Part shown: positions 30,622 to 41,354 of the stretch, in pieces
Layout of the letters: each line of letters begins with the position of its first letter
Position numbering within the stretch: position 1 is the first letter of the stretch
NCBI GenBank assembly: GCA_023247215.1
Contig: JAHFGX010000011.1
Coordinates: 1-41,355, forward strand
DNA length: 41,355 nt
Reading direction: 5' to 3'
DNA from: Candidatus Omnitrophota bacterium
Lineage (GTDB): Bacteria > Omnitrophota > Gorgyraeia > Aquiviventales > Aquiviventaceae
Notes under the pieces: model-generated
The model's database searches: none
Told to the model about the DNA's origin: nothing
Seen by the model: the letters and a program-made list of their open reading frames with translations, nothing else
Translations under genes and position numbers: made by a program

Positions 30622-30705
30622 TCCCACGCCCTGACGCTTCACCGCAGGTGATCTGCGGCCTGCGGCCGCAGTTGCCGCGTCGCGGCACGCGACAGGGCGC
30701 GGGAT
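30621..30705 (+). other. Multibranched intergenic RNA structure ahead of the PilP-like gene
   Basis: ATCCCACGCCCTG (30621-30633) pairs with CAGGGCGCGGGAT (30693-30705) over 13 positions with one A-C mismatch. It encloses CCGCAG/CTGCGG with a 5-nt loop (30642-30658), the palindrome TGCGGCCGCA (30661-30670) and TGCCG/CGGCA (30673-30687). The first base is the last base of the pilO-like stop and the 3' end includes the first two bases of the next ATG (30704). It could limit translation of the PilP-like protein or protect the mRNA. Confidence 0.55.
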
Positions 30706-31231
30706 GAGCCGGTCCCCCTGGGGCGTGCTCGGGTGTGCGGTGGTGCTGGCGGGGGTGGCCCTGGCGAGTTGGCGATGGGAAACGCAGGTGCCCCGGCAGG
30801 CCGCGCCCCGTTCGACCAACGCCGGCGAGTCGCTGCAATTGGCGCTCAAGCAATTTCCATTGCCGGTTCCGCCGCCTCCGTCTGAGGACGTGCCGGCCTC
30901 GGCCTGGGACGGCGTCGTCAAGGCCAATCCGTTTACGCCGGAGCGCTGGCATGCGCCGGCGCCGGATGCGCAGGACGACACGGCTCCGCGAGCGCCCGCT
31001 CCGCCGCCCCGGCCGGTATTCGTGTATAAAGGCCGCATCGTGATGGGGGCCGCCCAGCGCGCGATCCTCGAAGAAACCGGCACCAAAAAAACCTATTTTC
31101 TTCAAGTCGGACAAGAAGTTGCGGGGTTCAGGGTGCTTGACATTTCCGAAACGCAGGTGGTATTATCGGAAACCTCAACCCAGCACGAGGTGGTGGTATC
31201 GTTGACTACCAAGCCTCAAGGTACGCCCTAG
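30704..31231 (+). CDS. PilP/GspC-like periplasmic linker protein
   Basis: A 175-residue protein with an N-terminal membrane anchor (LGCAVVLAGVALASW, about residues 8-23), a Pro-rich linker (about 50-105) and a small C-terminal beta domain (about 106-165; FVYKGRIVMGAAQRAILEE, YFLQVGQEVAGFRVLDIS, EVVVSLTT). This is the HR/PilP fold that docks on the secretin N-domain. It directly precedes the secretin genes. The start codon sits inside the structured RNA described separately. Confidence 0.75.
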   Translation: MSRSPWGVLGCAVVLAGVALASWRWETQVPRQAAPRSTNAGESLQLALKQFPLPVPPPPSEDVPASAWDGVVKANPFTPERWHAPAPDAQDDTAPRAPAPPPRPVFVYKGRIVMGAAQRAILEETGTKKTYFLQVGQEVAGFRVLDISETQVVLSETSTQHEVVVSLTTKPQGTP

Positions 31232-31271
31232 GTGCGCCGCATGGCTGGAGCGAGCGGGGAGATTCACCATT

Positions 31272-33557
31272 GTGAAGCGGTGGCGTGTTCGTCTCATTAT
31301 TACGCTGACGGCAGGCCTGAGCATGGCTGCCATCAATCCGTGCGTGTGGTCTGAGTCCTTTCAGTTGCTCCGCAAGTCCTCCGAACCCGAAGCCTTCCAA
31401 TTGCTGCGCGGCAATCACAACGATGAGCGCGCGTCCTCATCCGGGCAGTCCGAGCCGGACACGCTGGAGGCGATTACCAATCAGCTGATCGCCGAAAAGC
31501 AGGCGCAGCGCGTTCAGACGCGGACCGCGCGGCAGCAAGCACAGATGCGCGAGGATGCGACGCGCATTGCCGTGCAGGTGGCGCGGGAAAAAGCGCACCA
31601 ATTGGAAATCAGCGAGCGGGAGGCGCAGCGCCAACTCGCGCTGGCCCGCGAGCGCCAGCTCAAGTTCCTCTACAGCCAAGCCCTCACGCTCTACCGGCAG
31701 GGCGCCTATCAGGATGCCATTGACCAGCTGCAGCAGATGGCCTTGCTGGATCCCGCGCACCCCTTGGTGAAAGCCGCGCAGCAGCTCATGACGCAAGCGG
31801 AAGCCAAACGCTTGGAACAGCGCGGGCGCGCGTATGCCGCGCTTCCGCCTCAGCGCAAGGCCGCGCCGGCCGTGTCCGATTTGGAGCGGATGCTGACGGA
31901 GAAGCGCATCCAACGGGACACGCTGATGCAGTATGCCAAGGCGGCGATGAAGGAGCAGCGCTATGACATGGCCATGGAGCTGGCCTACCGGATTCTCCAT
32001 GACGATCCGGAGGACCGGCCGGCGCAGCAGCTGGTGCATGAAGCGAAGCTGGCGACGCTGAAGGACGATGGCCAGCGGTTGAGTCGCTCGATCGCGGTGG
32101 ACGAAGCCAACATGATGAACGATGTGTTGGAGCGGGAACTGTTGACGCCGCCGGCCAAATCCTCAGCCGGCGTCGTGCCGGCCGCGCAGGTCTCCGGCCC
32201 GTCCGCCGAGCTCTCCGGGCGGTTCACCCAGCCGATTAGTTGCGAGTTCCACGACGTGCCCTTGGGCGACGTGCTGGAGTTCTTGGGCGACGCCGCCAAC
32301 GTCAGCCTCATCCCGTCGCCGCGGCTGGACTTGAAAGGCACGCTGGTGTCGTTGAAGGCCGACAAGCTGCCGTTCGATCTTGCCCTGAAATATCTGTCGA
32401 AGAGCGAGGGGTTGGCGTACCGCCAGGAGGACAATGTCATCCTGATCTCCACGGAGGAAGAGCTGGCGAATGAGCCGCTGGAGACGCGCGTCTTCTTCCT
32501 GCGGAACGGGCTGGGCCCCTTCGCGCTGGAGACGGCGGCGGTGGAACCCAATGCCACGCTGAAGATGGAGTCCATCAAGAGCCTGATCGAGCAAACGATC
32601 ACGCAGCCGGCGTCCAGCAAGCTCGTCGTGGACGAGCGCAGCGGGTCGCTCATTATTACGAACACCGCGGAGAACCTGCATAAAGTTGAGACGCTGCTCA
32701 GCCGCATTGACACGACGCCGGTCCAGGTGCTTATCGAGTCGCGGTTTATCGAGCTGACGCTGACGGACTTGCAGCAGGTCGGGTTCGAATCCGTCCTCAA
32801 CGGCGACTACGCCTTGAGCAAGGTCAAAACGAATACCGACGGCACCCAGGGGTTATCACCAGAGCACACCATCGCCAAGGGCGGCGGGATCAAATTTCCG
32901 GCGCTGGCCCGCGAGAGCGAGAGCTTGAATGTCACGCTGCAGGGCGTGCTCACCGGCATGCAGTTTGAGTCGGTCCTGCACCTGTTGGAGGAAAACCAGA
33001 AGAGCAAGACGCTCTCCGCGCCCCGCGTCACCACCCTGAACCACCAGGCGGCGTCCATCAAGGTGGTGGATGAGTTCCGCTATCCCACGCGGTACGAGCT
33101 CTCCCTGGTGCAGTTTGACGCCAACGGCGACGGCGATTTCGACGACGCCGGCGAGGCGGAGTTCGTCAACGTCCCGCAGGATTTCCAGAAGCGCGATGTC
33201 GGCATTCTCCTCAACGTGACCCCGAGCGTTGGCAGCGACCTGAAGACGATCACGCTGGTGCTGGCACCCGAGGTCAGCTCCTTCAGCCAGTTCCGGGACT
33301 TGGGGGGCGGCGTGACCGTGCCGGAGTTCACCTCCAGCCAGTTGACGACCAGCGTGGTGATGCAGGACGGGGAGACGGTCGTGCTGGGCGGGCTGATGAA
33401 GGACAGCCGCTCCGAACAGATCACGAAGGTGCCGCTGCTGGGCGACCTGCCGCTGATCGGCGGGCTGTTCCGCCAGCGCGAAGAATCGCAGACGCGCAAG
33501 AACTTGCTCATTTTTGTGACGGCGCGGATCCTCGCCCCCCGCGGTCCCACGATTTAA
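31272..33557 (+). CDS. Secretin with N-terminal TPR region (PilQ/GspD-like), copy 1
   Basis: A 761-residue protein. Signal-type N-terminus, then two short repeats of FQLLR (about residues 31 and 42) and a Gln/Arg/Ala-rich helical part (about 60-130). A TPR-like segment follows (about 135-270; FLYSQALTLYRQGAYQDAIDQL). The secretin N-domains (about 317-490) come next, then the secretin barrel domain (about 570-755) with LNVTPSVGSDLKTITL, GETVVLGGLMKDS and VPLLGDLPLIGGLF. A calcium-loop-like insertion DANGDGDFDD lies at about residue 616 inside the barrel region. It forms the outer-membrane channel of the machine. GTG 31272 is the start. Confidence 0.88.
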   Translation: MKRWRVRLIITLTAGLSMAAINPCVWSESFQLLRKSSEPEAFQLLRGNHNDERASSSGQSEPDTLEAITNQLIAEKQAQRVQTRTARQQAQMREDATRIAVQVAREKAHQLEISEREAQRQLALARERQLKFLYSQALTLYRQGAYQDAIDQLQQMALLDPAHPLVKAAQQLMTQAEAKRLEQRGRAYAALPPQRKAAPAVSDLERMLTEKRIQRDTLMQYAKAAMKEQRYDMAMELAYRILHDDPEDRPAQQLVHEAKLATLKDDGQRLSRSIAVDEANMMNDVLERELLTPPAKSSAGVVPAAQVSGPSAELSGRFTQPISCEFHDVPLGDVLEFLGDAANVSLIPSPRLDLKGTLVSLKADKLPFDLALKYLSKSEGLAYRQEDNVILISTEEELANEPLETRVFFLRNGLGPFALETAAVEPNATLKMESIKSLIEQTITQPASSKLVVDERSGSLIITNTAENLHKVETLLSRIDTTPVQVLIESRFIELTLTDLQQVGFESVLNGDYALSKVKTNTDGTQGLSPEHTIAKGGGIKFPALARESESLNVTLQGVLTGMQFESVLHLLEENQKSKTLSAPRVTTLNHQAASIKVVDEFRYPTRYELSLVQFDANGDGDFDDAGEAEFVNVPQDFQKRDVGILLNVTPSVGSDLKTITLVLAPEVSSFSQFRDLGGGVTVPEFTSSQLTTSVVMQDGETVVLGGLMKDSRSEQITKVPLLGDLPLIGGLFRQREESQTRKNLLIFVTARILAPRGPTI

Positions 33558-33562
33558 CACCG

Positions 33563-35086
33563 ATGCTCGCATCGCTGGGGCGTCAGCCTTCCGGTTTCCG
33601 GTGTCTCCTGGCCATGATCTGCTGCAGCGCGGCCATAGCGCCGGCGTGGGCGGCTGCGACCGCGCTGCCGCTGGAACGGCTGCGGGAGCCGGTGACCGCC
33701 AAGCTCCGAGACGTGGATTTTGAATCCGCCATGAATTTCTTGGCGGAAGCGTCCGGGATCAACATCGTTCTCTCCCCGAAGGCCAAGGAAGTCGCCCAAC
33801 CGGTCTCCGTCCATCTCGTGGACATCCCGCTGCAGCGAGCGCTGGACTACCTCGTCAAAGGACAAAACCTGGTCTATCGCTTCGATGACGCCGCCATCTT
33901 CGTGGCGACCCTGGATGAGATGGAGGCTGAGCCGCTGGAGACGCGCATCTTTCCCCTGACGCGAGGCTCCGGCCTGTTCGCGGACTTCGAGCCGATCCAG
34001 GGCACTCGCGAGAGCGTCGCCCTCCAGTCCGTCGGGCTGCGCAAGCTGCGGACCGTCAAAGACGTGCTGGAGCAGATCATTCCGCAGGTGGAATCCAGCT
34101 CGTTCCTGCTGGATGAGCGCACCGGCGCGTTGATCGTCACGCACGTGCCCTACTACCTGCAAAAGACCGAAGAGCTGCTGCGCGCGCTGGATATCCTGCC
34201 GTTGGAGGTGCGCATCGAAGCCCGGTTCGTCGAGCTGACCGTGACGGACACGGATGAGTGGTCCCTGGACGCCCAGCTCACGGGCAACGTGCCCCTGACG
34301 AAGTCCAAGGACCGCGACGGCTCGACCAAAAGCCCGGGGATTCAATTCTCCTCCGTCGGCTCGGACCTGCGCCGGGGCACCAAAATTGATTTCTCGGATT
34401 TTTCGCGGCAGACGTCCGGCGACGCGCTGAACTTGACGCTCCAGGGCGTGCTGAGCAGCACGCAGTATTCCTCCGTGCTGCACGCGTTGACCGAAACCAA
34501 GAAAGCCAAGACGCTCTCGGCCCCGCAGGTGACCACGCTGAACAACCAAACGGCGACCATTAAAGTAGTCACCGAGTTCGTCTATGCCAGCCGGTACGAA
34601 GCGTCCGTCAAGCGGGAAGACCTGAACGGGGATGGGAAGTTTGACGCCACCGTCAACGGGGTGCGGGAGACGCGGTTCGTGAACGTGCCGCAGGATTTTG
34701 TGACCAAGGATCTGGGCATTCTCCTCAACGTGACCCCGAGCGTGGGGAGCGACCTGCGGACCGTCACCCTGGCGCTGAAGCCGGAGGTCAGCGAAAAGAA
34801 GACCGATGACACGTTTGCCGGCGAGATCAAGCTACCGAGGTTTACCTCGCGCTATCTGACCAGCAGCGTCGTGATCGAGGACGGCGAGACGGTGGTCCTC
34901 GGCGGCCTGATGAAGGACACGACCACCGACGTCGTCACCAAGGTGCCCTTCTTCAGCAGCCTGCCCATCGTGGGCAAGGCCTTCCAGAAGCGCTCGAACG
35001 GGACGGAGCGCTCGAATCTGGTCATTTTTGTCACCGCGCACGTCATGCAGTCTCAGCCGCAACTGGCGCAGTCTCCGAACCCATGA
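33563..35086 (+). CDS. Secretin, copy 2, without TPR region
   Basis: A 507-residue paralogue lying 5 nt after copy 1. Signal peptide (cleavage AWA, about residue 31), STN/N-domains (about 35-220; INIVLSPKAKEVAQPVSVHLVD, TGALIVTHVP), and the secretin domain (about 225-500) with LNVTPSVGSDLRTVTLALKPEV, GETVVLGGLMKDT and VPFFSSLPIVGKAF. The same EF-hand-like insertion is present (DLNGDGKFDA, about residue 354). Two secretins in one operon is unusual; they may build a mixed ring or serve different substrates. It overlaps the LacI gene as ATGA, which is odd for a secretin-regulator pair. Confidence 0.88.
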   Translation: MLASLGRQPSGFRCLLAMICCSAAIAPAWAAATALPLERLREPVTAKLRDVDFESAMNFLAEASGINIVLSPKAKEVAQPVSVHLVDIPLQRALDYLVKGQNLVYRFDDAAIFVATLDEMEAEPLETRIFPLTRGSGLFADFEPIQGTRESVALQSVGLRKLRTVKDVLEQIIPQVESSSFLLDERTGALIVTHVPYYLQKTEELLRALDILPLEVRIEARFVELTVTDTDEWSLDAQLTGNVPLTKSKDRDGSTKSPGIQFSSVGSDLRRGTKIDFSDFSRQTSGDALNLTLQGVLSSTQYSSVLHALTETKKAKTLSAPQVTTLNNQTATIKVVTEFVYASRYEASVKREDLNGDGKFDATVNGVRETRFVNVPQDFVTKDLGILLNVTPSVGSDLRTVTLALKPEVSEKKTDDTFAGEIKLPRFTSRYLTSSVVIEDGETVVLGGLMKDTTTDVVTKVPFFSSLPIVGKAFQKRSNGTERSNLVIFVTAHVMQSQPQLAQSPNP

Positions 35087-36096
35087 CCGCCTCGAGGACG
35101 GTCCGCATCGCCGAAGTGGCCAGGGCGGCCGGCGTCTCCACGACGACGGTGTCGCGCGTGCTCAACAACGTGCCGACGGTGGATGAGGGCAGCCGCCGCC
35201 GGGTGCTGGCGGCGATCACGCGGCTGCATTACCGGCCCAACACCAACGCCCAACGCCTGGCCGCCGGCCGCAACAACACCATCGCCCTGGTGATTCCGCG
35301 CTTCGCGGATATGTTCCGCTCGTTTCACGTTATGGAGATGCTCAAGGGGGTCGGGACGGCCGCCGAGCGCCTGCACCTGGATCTCCTGCTGCATGTGACG
35401 GATGGGCGGTCGTTGCTCAACGTCGGGGCCGCCGCCGGGATCTTGTTCGCCGACATCGACGGCAACGAAGAGCAGCTTGATTGGGCGCTGCAGCAGGGCA
35501 TTCCCTGCGTCGTCATGTATCAATTCCTGGAAGAGCTGCCGGTGAGCTGCGTGGCGGTGGATAACCGGGGCGCCGTGGAGGACGTGGTCGGCTACCTGGC
35601 GAAGCTGGGGCACCGCGAGATTGCCACCATCACGGGGCATTTGCGCACCTCCATCGGCATCGAGCGGTTGGACGGCTATGTGCGCGCGATGCAGGCGCGC
35701 CAGCTGGAGGTCAAGCCGCATTACGTCCAGCACGGGGATTACACCCGGGCGTCCGCCCGGCCGCTGGCCAAAGAGCTCCTGGCGCGTGACGATCGCCCGA
35801 CCGCCGTGGTGGCGGCGAGCGACGACATGGCCGTGGCGGTGATTGAGGCGGCGTCGGAGCTGGGGCTGCGGGTGCCGGAGGATCTCTCGGTTGTGGGGTT
35901 CGATGACAGCCCGATCGCGTCGTTTTCCAAAGTCCCGCTGACGACCGTCTGGCAGCCGATGAGCGATGTCGCCGGACGGTCGCTCGAGATTCTGCACCGC
36001 CTGCTCTCAGGCGCGAAGCGCCCGGTCAAGCAGCGGTTGGGCACGAGATTGGTGGAACGGCAATCCTGCCGTCAGACCTGGCTCGATCCATCCTAA
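35083..36096 (+). CDS. LacI family transcriptional regulator
   Basis: A 337-residue protein with the canonical LacI headpiece (RIAEVARAAGVSTTTVSRVLNN, about residues 8-29), the hinge RPNTNAQRLAAGRNNTIALVIP and a periplasmic-binding-protein-like sensor (about 62-325; AVVAASDDMAVAVIEAASELG and GLRVPEDLSVVGFDDSP). The ligand is unknown, usually a sugar or nucleobase. It is translationally coupled to the second secretin, so it may report on or control the pilus operon or the sugar genes. Confidence 0.92.
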   Translation: MTASRTVRIAEVARAAGVSTTTVSRVLNNVPTVDEGSRRRVLAAITRLHYRPNTNAQRLAAGRNNTIALVIPRFADMFRSFHVMEMLKGVGTAAERLHLDLLLHVTDGRSLLNVGAAAGILFADIDGNEEQLDWALQQGIPCVVMYQFLEELPVSCVAVDNRGAVEDVVGYLAKLGHREIATITGHLRTSIGIERLDGYVRAMQARQLEVKPHYVQHGDYTRASARPLAKELLARDDRPTAVVAASDDMAVAVIEAASELGLRVPEDLSVVGFDDSPIASFSKVPLTTVWQPMSDVAGRSLEILHRLLSGAKRPVKQRLGTRLVERQSCRQTWLDPS

Positions 36097-36121
36097 ACGA
36101 CTAACAGGAGGCCTCCGCTTC

Positions 36122-37090
36122 ATGGAACGTCCAATCAGAATCGCCGTCTTGGGAGCCGGCGGGTTGGGGCGCGCGGCCTGTCGCTTGCTGGCAGCCAAGC
36201 GCGAGCTGCAGTTGACCGCCATCTGCGACAGCAAAAGCTTCCTTGCGTCGCCGGAGGGGTTGAATTGCCGGGAGCTCGGCTCGGGCTCCGGCGAGCTGGC
36301 GGCCCAGCGGTGCGACGATTCCATCGGCGCGGTCCTGGAGCATGCCGCCTGGTTTGACGCGGTGCTGATCACCTTGCCGAATATGCCGAATGAGTTTATC
36401 CCCGGCGTGGTGGGCCGGTCATTTCGCGCGGCCCCGGGCGCGGTGTGCGTGGACGTGTTGAAGCGGACGCGGGCGGTGGAGCTGATGTGCGCGCTTGACG
36501 CCGAGGCCAAGGCCGCGCGGAGCGTCGTGCTCACCGGGTGCGGTGCCACGCCAGGGTTATTGAGCGCGGCCGCGGTCCTGGCGGCGCAATCATTCGTTGA
36601 GGTCGAGCGGGTGGACATCTGGTGGGGCGTGGGGATCGCAAATTGGGAGGCGTACAAAGCCACGATTCGGGAAGACATCGCGCACCTGCCTGGCTACAGC
36701 GTCGAGCGCGCCAAGGCCATGACGGACGCCGAGGTGGAGGCCTTGCTGGGGCGGACCAACGGCCTGCTGGAATTGCGCCACATGGAGCATGCCGATGATC
36801 TGCTCCTCGAGCGGGTGGGTGTCGTGCGTTCGCAGGACCAGGTCGAAGTCGGCGGCGTGATGGACACCCGGCATCCGAAGAAGCCGGTTTCCACCACCAT
36901 GACCCTCACGGGGATCACTCTTGACGGCAAGCGCGCCTCGCACCGGTTTATCCTGGGGGATGAAACCAGCATGGCGGCGAACGTGCTCGGGCCGGCGCTG
37001 GGCTATCTCAAGCGGGGCTGTTGGCTGCAGCGCCACGGCCTCTATGGCGTCTTCGGTTCGACCGAGTTCTTGCCGATGGTGGTGTGTTAG
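36122..37090 (+). CDS. bioU: BioU-like Rossmann enzyme (KAPA to DAPA conversion in biotin synthesis)
   Basis: A 322-residue protein with an N-terminal NAD(P)-binding Rossmann motif (IAVLGAGGLGRAACRLL, residues 7-23) and a saccharopine-dehydrogenase-like body with DVLKRTRAVE, VVLTGCGATPGLL, NWEAYKATIREDIAHLPG and MEHADDLLLERVGVV. AACAGGAGG sets the ATG. It lies directly before bioF and bioD, and bioA is absent here. From memory of the family, cyanobacterial BioU is a single-turnover enzyme that donates an active-site lysine amino group to KAPA; Lys114 in DVLKRT is the candidate equivalent. The identification rests on motif memory plus operon context; a generic saccharopine-dehydrogenase-like oxidoreductase is the alternative. 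Confidence 0.72.
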   Translation: MERPIRIAVLGAGGLGRAACRLLAAKRELQLTAICDSKSFLASPEGLNCRELGSGSGELAAQRCDDSIGAVLEHAAWFDAVLITLPNMPNEFIPGVVGRSFRAAPGAVCVDVLKRTRAVELMCALDAEAKAARSVVLTGCGATPGLLSAAAVLAAQSFVEVERVDIWWGVGIANWEAYKATIREDIAHLPGYSVERAKAMTDAEVEALLGRTNGLLELRHMEHADDLLLERVGVVRSQDQVEVGGVMDTRHPKKPVSTTMTLTGITLDGKRASHRFILGDETSMAANVLGPALGYLKRGCWLQRHGLYGVFGSTEFLPMVVC

Positions 37091-37122
37091 CCCCTTCATC
37101 GCGCGTCGGCGCGTGTGATTGC

Positions 37123-39070
<1,948 letters not shown>

Positions 39071-39091
39071 CAGCCGATTCAACCCACAGAG

Positions 39092-39143
39092 GCCGAGCGC
39101 CCATCGCGCTCGGCATTCTCGCGGCTACCCTGATGGTAGCCGC
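39092..39143 (+). other. Twin-hairpin RNA element, copy 2
   Basis: First hairpin: arms GCCGAGCGC/GCGCTCGGC, loop CCATC (39092-39114). Spacer ATTCTC. Second hairpin: arms GCGGCTACC/GGTAGCCGC, loop CTGAT (39121-39143). It differs from copy 1 (22387-22437) at several stem positions, always with the partner base changed too. It lies in the 5' leader of the coiled-coil gene, just upstream of the GGGAGGGG ribosome site. Confidence 0.65.
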
Positions 39144-39169
39144 TTCAGAGGGAGGGGAAGCACATCCGC

Positions 39170-39991
39170 ATGACGCGTTCTGGTCGAGCCATGGTGATTT
39201 TGTTGGCCGTGGTGGCGGTGTTGGCCATCGGGGTCGCTGGGGTAGCCATGATGTTCCAGATGAAGGAGCACGATCTTCGTCTGGCGAAAGAGCGCGAGCT
39301 GCTGATGGTCAAGTCCGAGAACGAGGACCTGACGCACCAGGTGGATCAGGTGAAGACGGCCAAGGCGAAAGCCGATCAGGATTTGGCGAAAACCGCCGCG
39401 CAGCTGGAGCAGATCGTCCAGCAGTTGGCCGAGGAGCGCACCGCGAAAGAGGCCCTCGCCAAATCCGTGGATGACCGACAGCACGAGATTGACCGCCTGA
39501 CCAAAGATTTGGAGCAGGCGCGCACCGAGAAGATCGCGCTGGGTGATCAGCTCGCTGCGCTGAAGAATCAGCAGGAAGGCCTCCAGAGCCAGCTGGTCAA
39601 AGCGCAGGAGGCGAAAGCGGCCCTGGCGGCGAAAGTTGAAGCCCAGGCGGCTCCTGACTCGACGGTTGAGCTCGACAAGGTCGTCGTAGCCAGCCCGGCC
39701 GCGTTCGGTGCGAGCGCCCCATTCGCATCGTCTTCATCATCGTCCTCCCAGACAGTGTCCGCGCTGCAAGGCCAAGTCCTCGTCGTCAACCGCGAGTACG
39801 ATTTTATCGTCTTCAATCTGGGCAAGAACCAAGGGCTGCAGGTGGGTCAGGAATTTCAGGTGCTTCGCGGCCAGGAAGTCCTTGGCCGGGTGAGGGTCGA
39901 AAAGGTCTACGACGAACTCTCCGCCGCCGCCCTCTTGCCGGATGCGAAGGAAGACGCGATCCATGAGGGCGACGTGGTTCGTCCTATTTAG
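39170..39991 (+). CDS. Membrane-anchored coiled-coil protein with C-terminal beta domain, copy 2
   Basis: A 273-residue paralogue of the protein at 20260. It has one transmembrane helix (MVILLAVVAVLAIGVAGVAM, residues 8-27) and a long coiled coil rich in Lys/Glu/Gln/Ala (about 33-165). A Ser-rich linker with a run of seven Ser follows (about 183-194), then the beta domain (about 199-272; GQVLVVNREYDFIVFNLGKN, GLQVGQEFQVLRG, IHEGDVVRPI). The last part recalls FlgT-C/SH3-like domains that recognise cell-wall or assembly partners. GGGAGGGG lies 12 nt upstream. Function unknown. Confidence 0.72.
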   Translation: MTRSGRAMVILLAVVAVLAIGVAGVAMMFQMKEHDLRLAKERELLMVKSENEDLTHQVDQVKTAKAKADQDLAKTAAQLEQIVQQLAEERTAKEALAKSVDDRQHEIDRLTKDLEQARTEKIALGDQLAALKNQQEGLQSQLVKAQEAKAALAAKVEAQAAPDSTVELDKVVVASPAAFGASAPFASSSSSSSQTVSALQGQVLVVNREYDFIVFNLGKNQGLQVGQEFQVLRGQEVLGRVRVEKVYDELSAAALLPDAKEDAIHEGDVVRPI

Positions 39992-40043
39992 TATGCCTTC
40001 CGGTTGTGCCTGATCTGCATCCCGACACGGATGCTCTGCCTGC

Positions 40044-41354
40044 ATGGACGCCATCCTTCGGCCATCGCCTACCCTCACCGGCACGCTTCGAGCCCCGCCT
40101 GATAAGGCCATCGCGCATCGGGCGGTCTTGCTGGCGTCTGTCCTAAACGGCGTCACAGAACTGGCGCCGTGGTCGCCGGCTGATGACTGCCAACGCACCC
40201 TGGAGCTGGTCGAGCGGCTGGGGGTGCCGATCGAGCGCGCCCAGGAGACCGTGCGCATTACCGGGCAGGGCTTCCGCGGGTTGCGCGCCCCTCAAGGTGA
40301 GCTGTGGTGCGGCGAATCCGGCACAACCATGCGGTTGAGCTGTGGCTTGCTCGCTGGACAGCCTTTTCGCGCCCGATTAACCGCGAGTCCCTCATTGTGC
40401 CGCCGGCCCATGGGGCGCGTGGCTGAGCCGCTGACCCGGATGGGGGCCCAGGTGCAAGGCGCCGGCGGGGCGGCGGAGAATGAGGTGTATCCGCCATTGG
40501 CGATTCAGGGTCGCCGGTCGCTAACCGGGATCACGCACCGCCCGTCGGTGGCCAGCGCGCAGGTCAAGTCCGCCGTGCTGTTTGCCGGGTTATGGGCCGA
40601 GGGCCCGACGACCGTGGTTGAGACGGTGCTAACTCGCGATCATACCGAGCGGCTGCTGGCGCGCGTGGGCATTCCGCTCGCTCGGCAGGGATTGAGCGTG
40701 ACGGTCACTCCGCCGCCCGCGGCCCCGGCCACCCCGGGACGCTTGCGCATTCCAGGCGACCCGTCGAGCGCGGTGTTCCTGGTGGTGGCGGCCGCCGTGC
40801 TGCCGGACGCCCGCCTCGTGCTGCAGGATGTGGGGCTGAACCCGACGCGCATCCATGCGCTCCATCTGCTGCGGCGCATGGGCGCGTCCGTGAGCTGGGT
40901 GATCGAAGACGACACTTGGGAGCCACGCGGGACGATCACGGTGGAGTCCAGCCGGCTCACGGGTGTGACGGTTCCGGCGCAGGAGATTCCCTTGGTGATT
41001 GACGAGCTGCCGATCCTGATGGTGGCGGCGTGCGCTGCCACGGGCGTCACGCGGTTTGAAGGGGTCGGAGAGCTGCGCGTGAAGGAAACCGACCGGCAGC
41101 ATTCCATGACGGAAGGGTTGTCCCGCCTCGGGGCGTCCTTGAGCCCGCACGGGGCCGCCGGGATTGCGGTGACGCCGGGCCGTTTGACCGGCGCCGTGGT
41201 GGACAGCTACGGCGACCACCGGACCGCCATGAGCTTGGCGGTGGCCGGCCTGTTGGCCAGCGGGGAGACCCGCATCCGGGGAGCCGAGTGCGTGTCGAAG
41301 TCGTTCGGCAGCTTTTTCAACGCGCTGGCGTCGGTCACCGCTCCCGGTTCCGTC
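40044..41354 (+). CDS. aroA: 3-phosphoshikimate 1-carboxyvinyltransferase (EPSP synthase), 3' partial
   Basis: An open frame of 437 codons runs off the right edge, so nearly the whole enzyme is visible. Motifs: PPDKAIAHR (Lys21, Arg26), GESGTTMRL, PSVASAQVKSAVLFAGL, PGDPSSAVFLV, DELPIL, RVKETDR, YGDHRTAMS and SKSFGSFF near the C-terminus. It joins shikimate-3-phosphate and PEP in the aromatic amino-acid pathway. The usual DKS(I/V)S/N motif reads DKAIA, so the serine equivalent to E. coli Ser23 (a phosphate contact) is Ala22; the proline of SKSFP is Gly. The 52-nt gap upstream holds a small hairpin GCATCC/GGATGC (40017-40034). Confidence 0.93.
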   Translation, partial: MDAILRPSPTLTGTLRAPPDKAIAHRAVLLASVLNGVTELAPWSPADDCQRTLELVERLGVPIERAQETVRITGQGFRGLRAPQGELWCGESGTTMRLSCGLLAGQPFRARLTASPSLCRRPMGRVAEPLTRMGAQVQGAGGAAENEVYPPLAIQGRRSLTGITHRPSVASAQVKSAVLFAGLWAEGPTTVVETVLTRDHTERLLARVGIPLARQGLSVTVTPPPAAPATPGRLRIPGDPSSAVFLVVAAAVLPDARLVLQDVGLNPTRIHALHLLRRMGASVSWVIEDDTWEPRGTITVESSRLTGVTVPAQEIPLVIDELPILMVAACAATGVTRFEGVGELRVKETDRQHSMTEGLSRLGASLSPHGAAGIAVTPGRLTGAVVDSYGDHRTAMSLAVAGLLASGETRIRGAECVSKSFGSFFNALASVTAPGSV

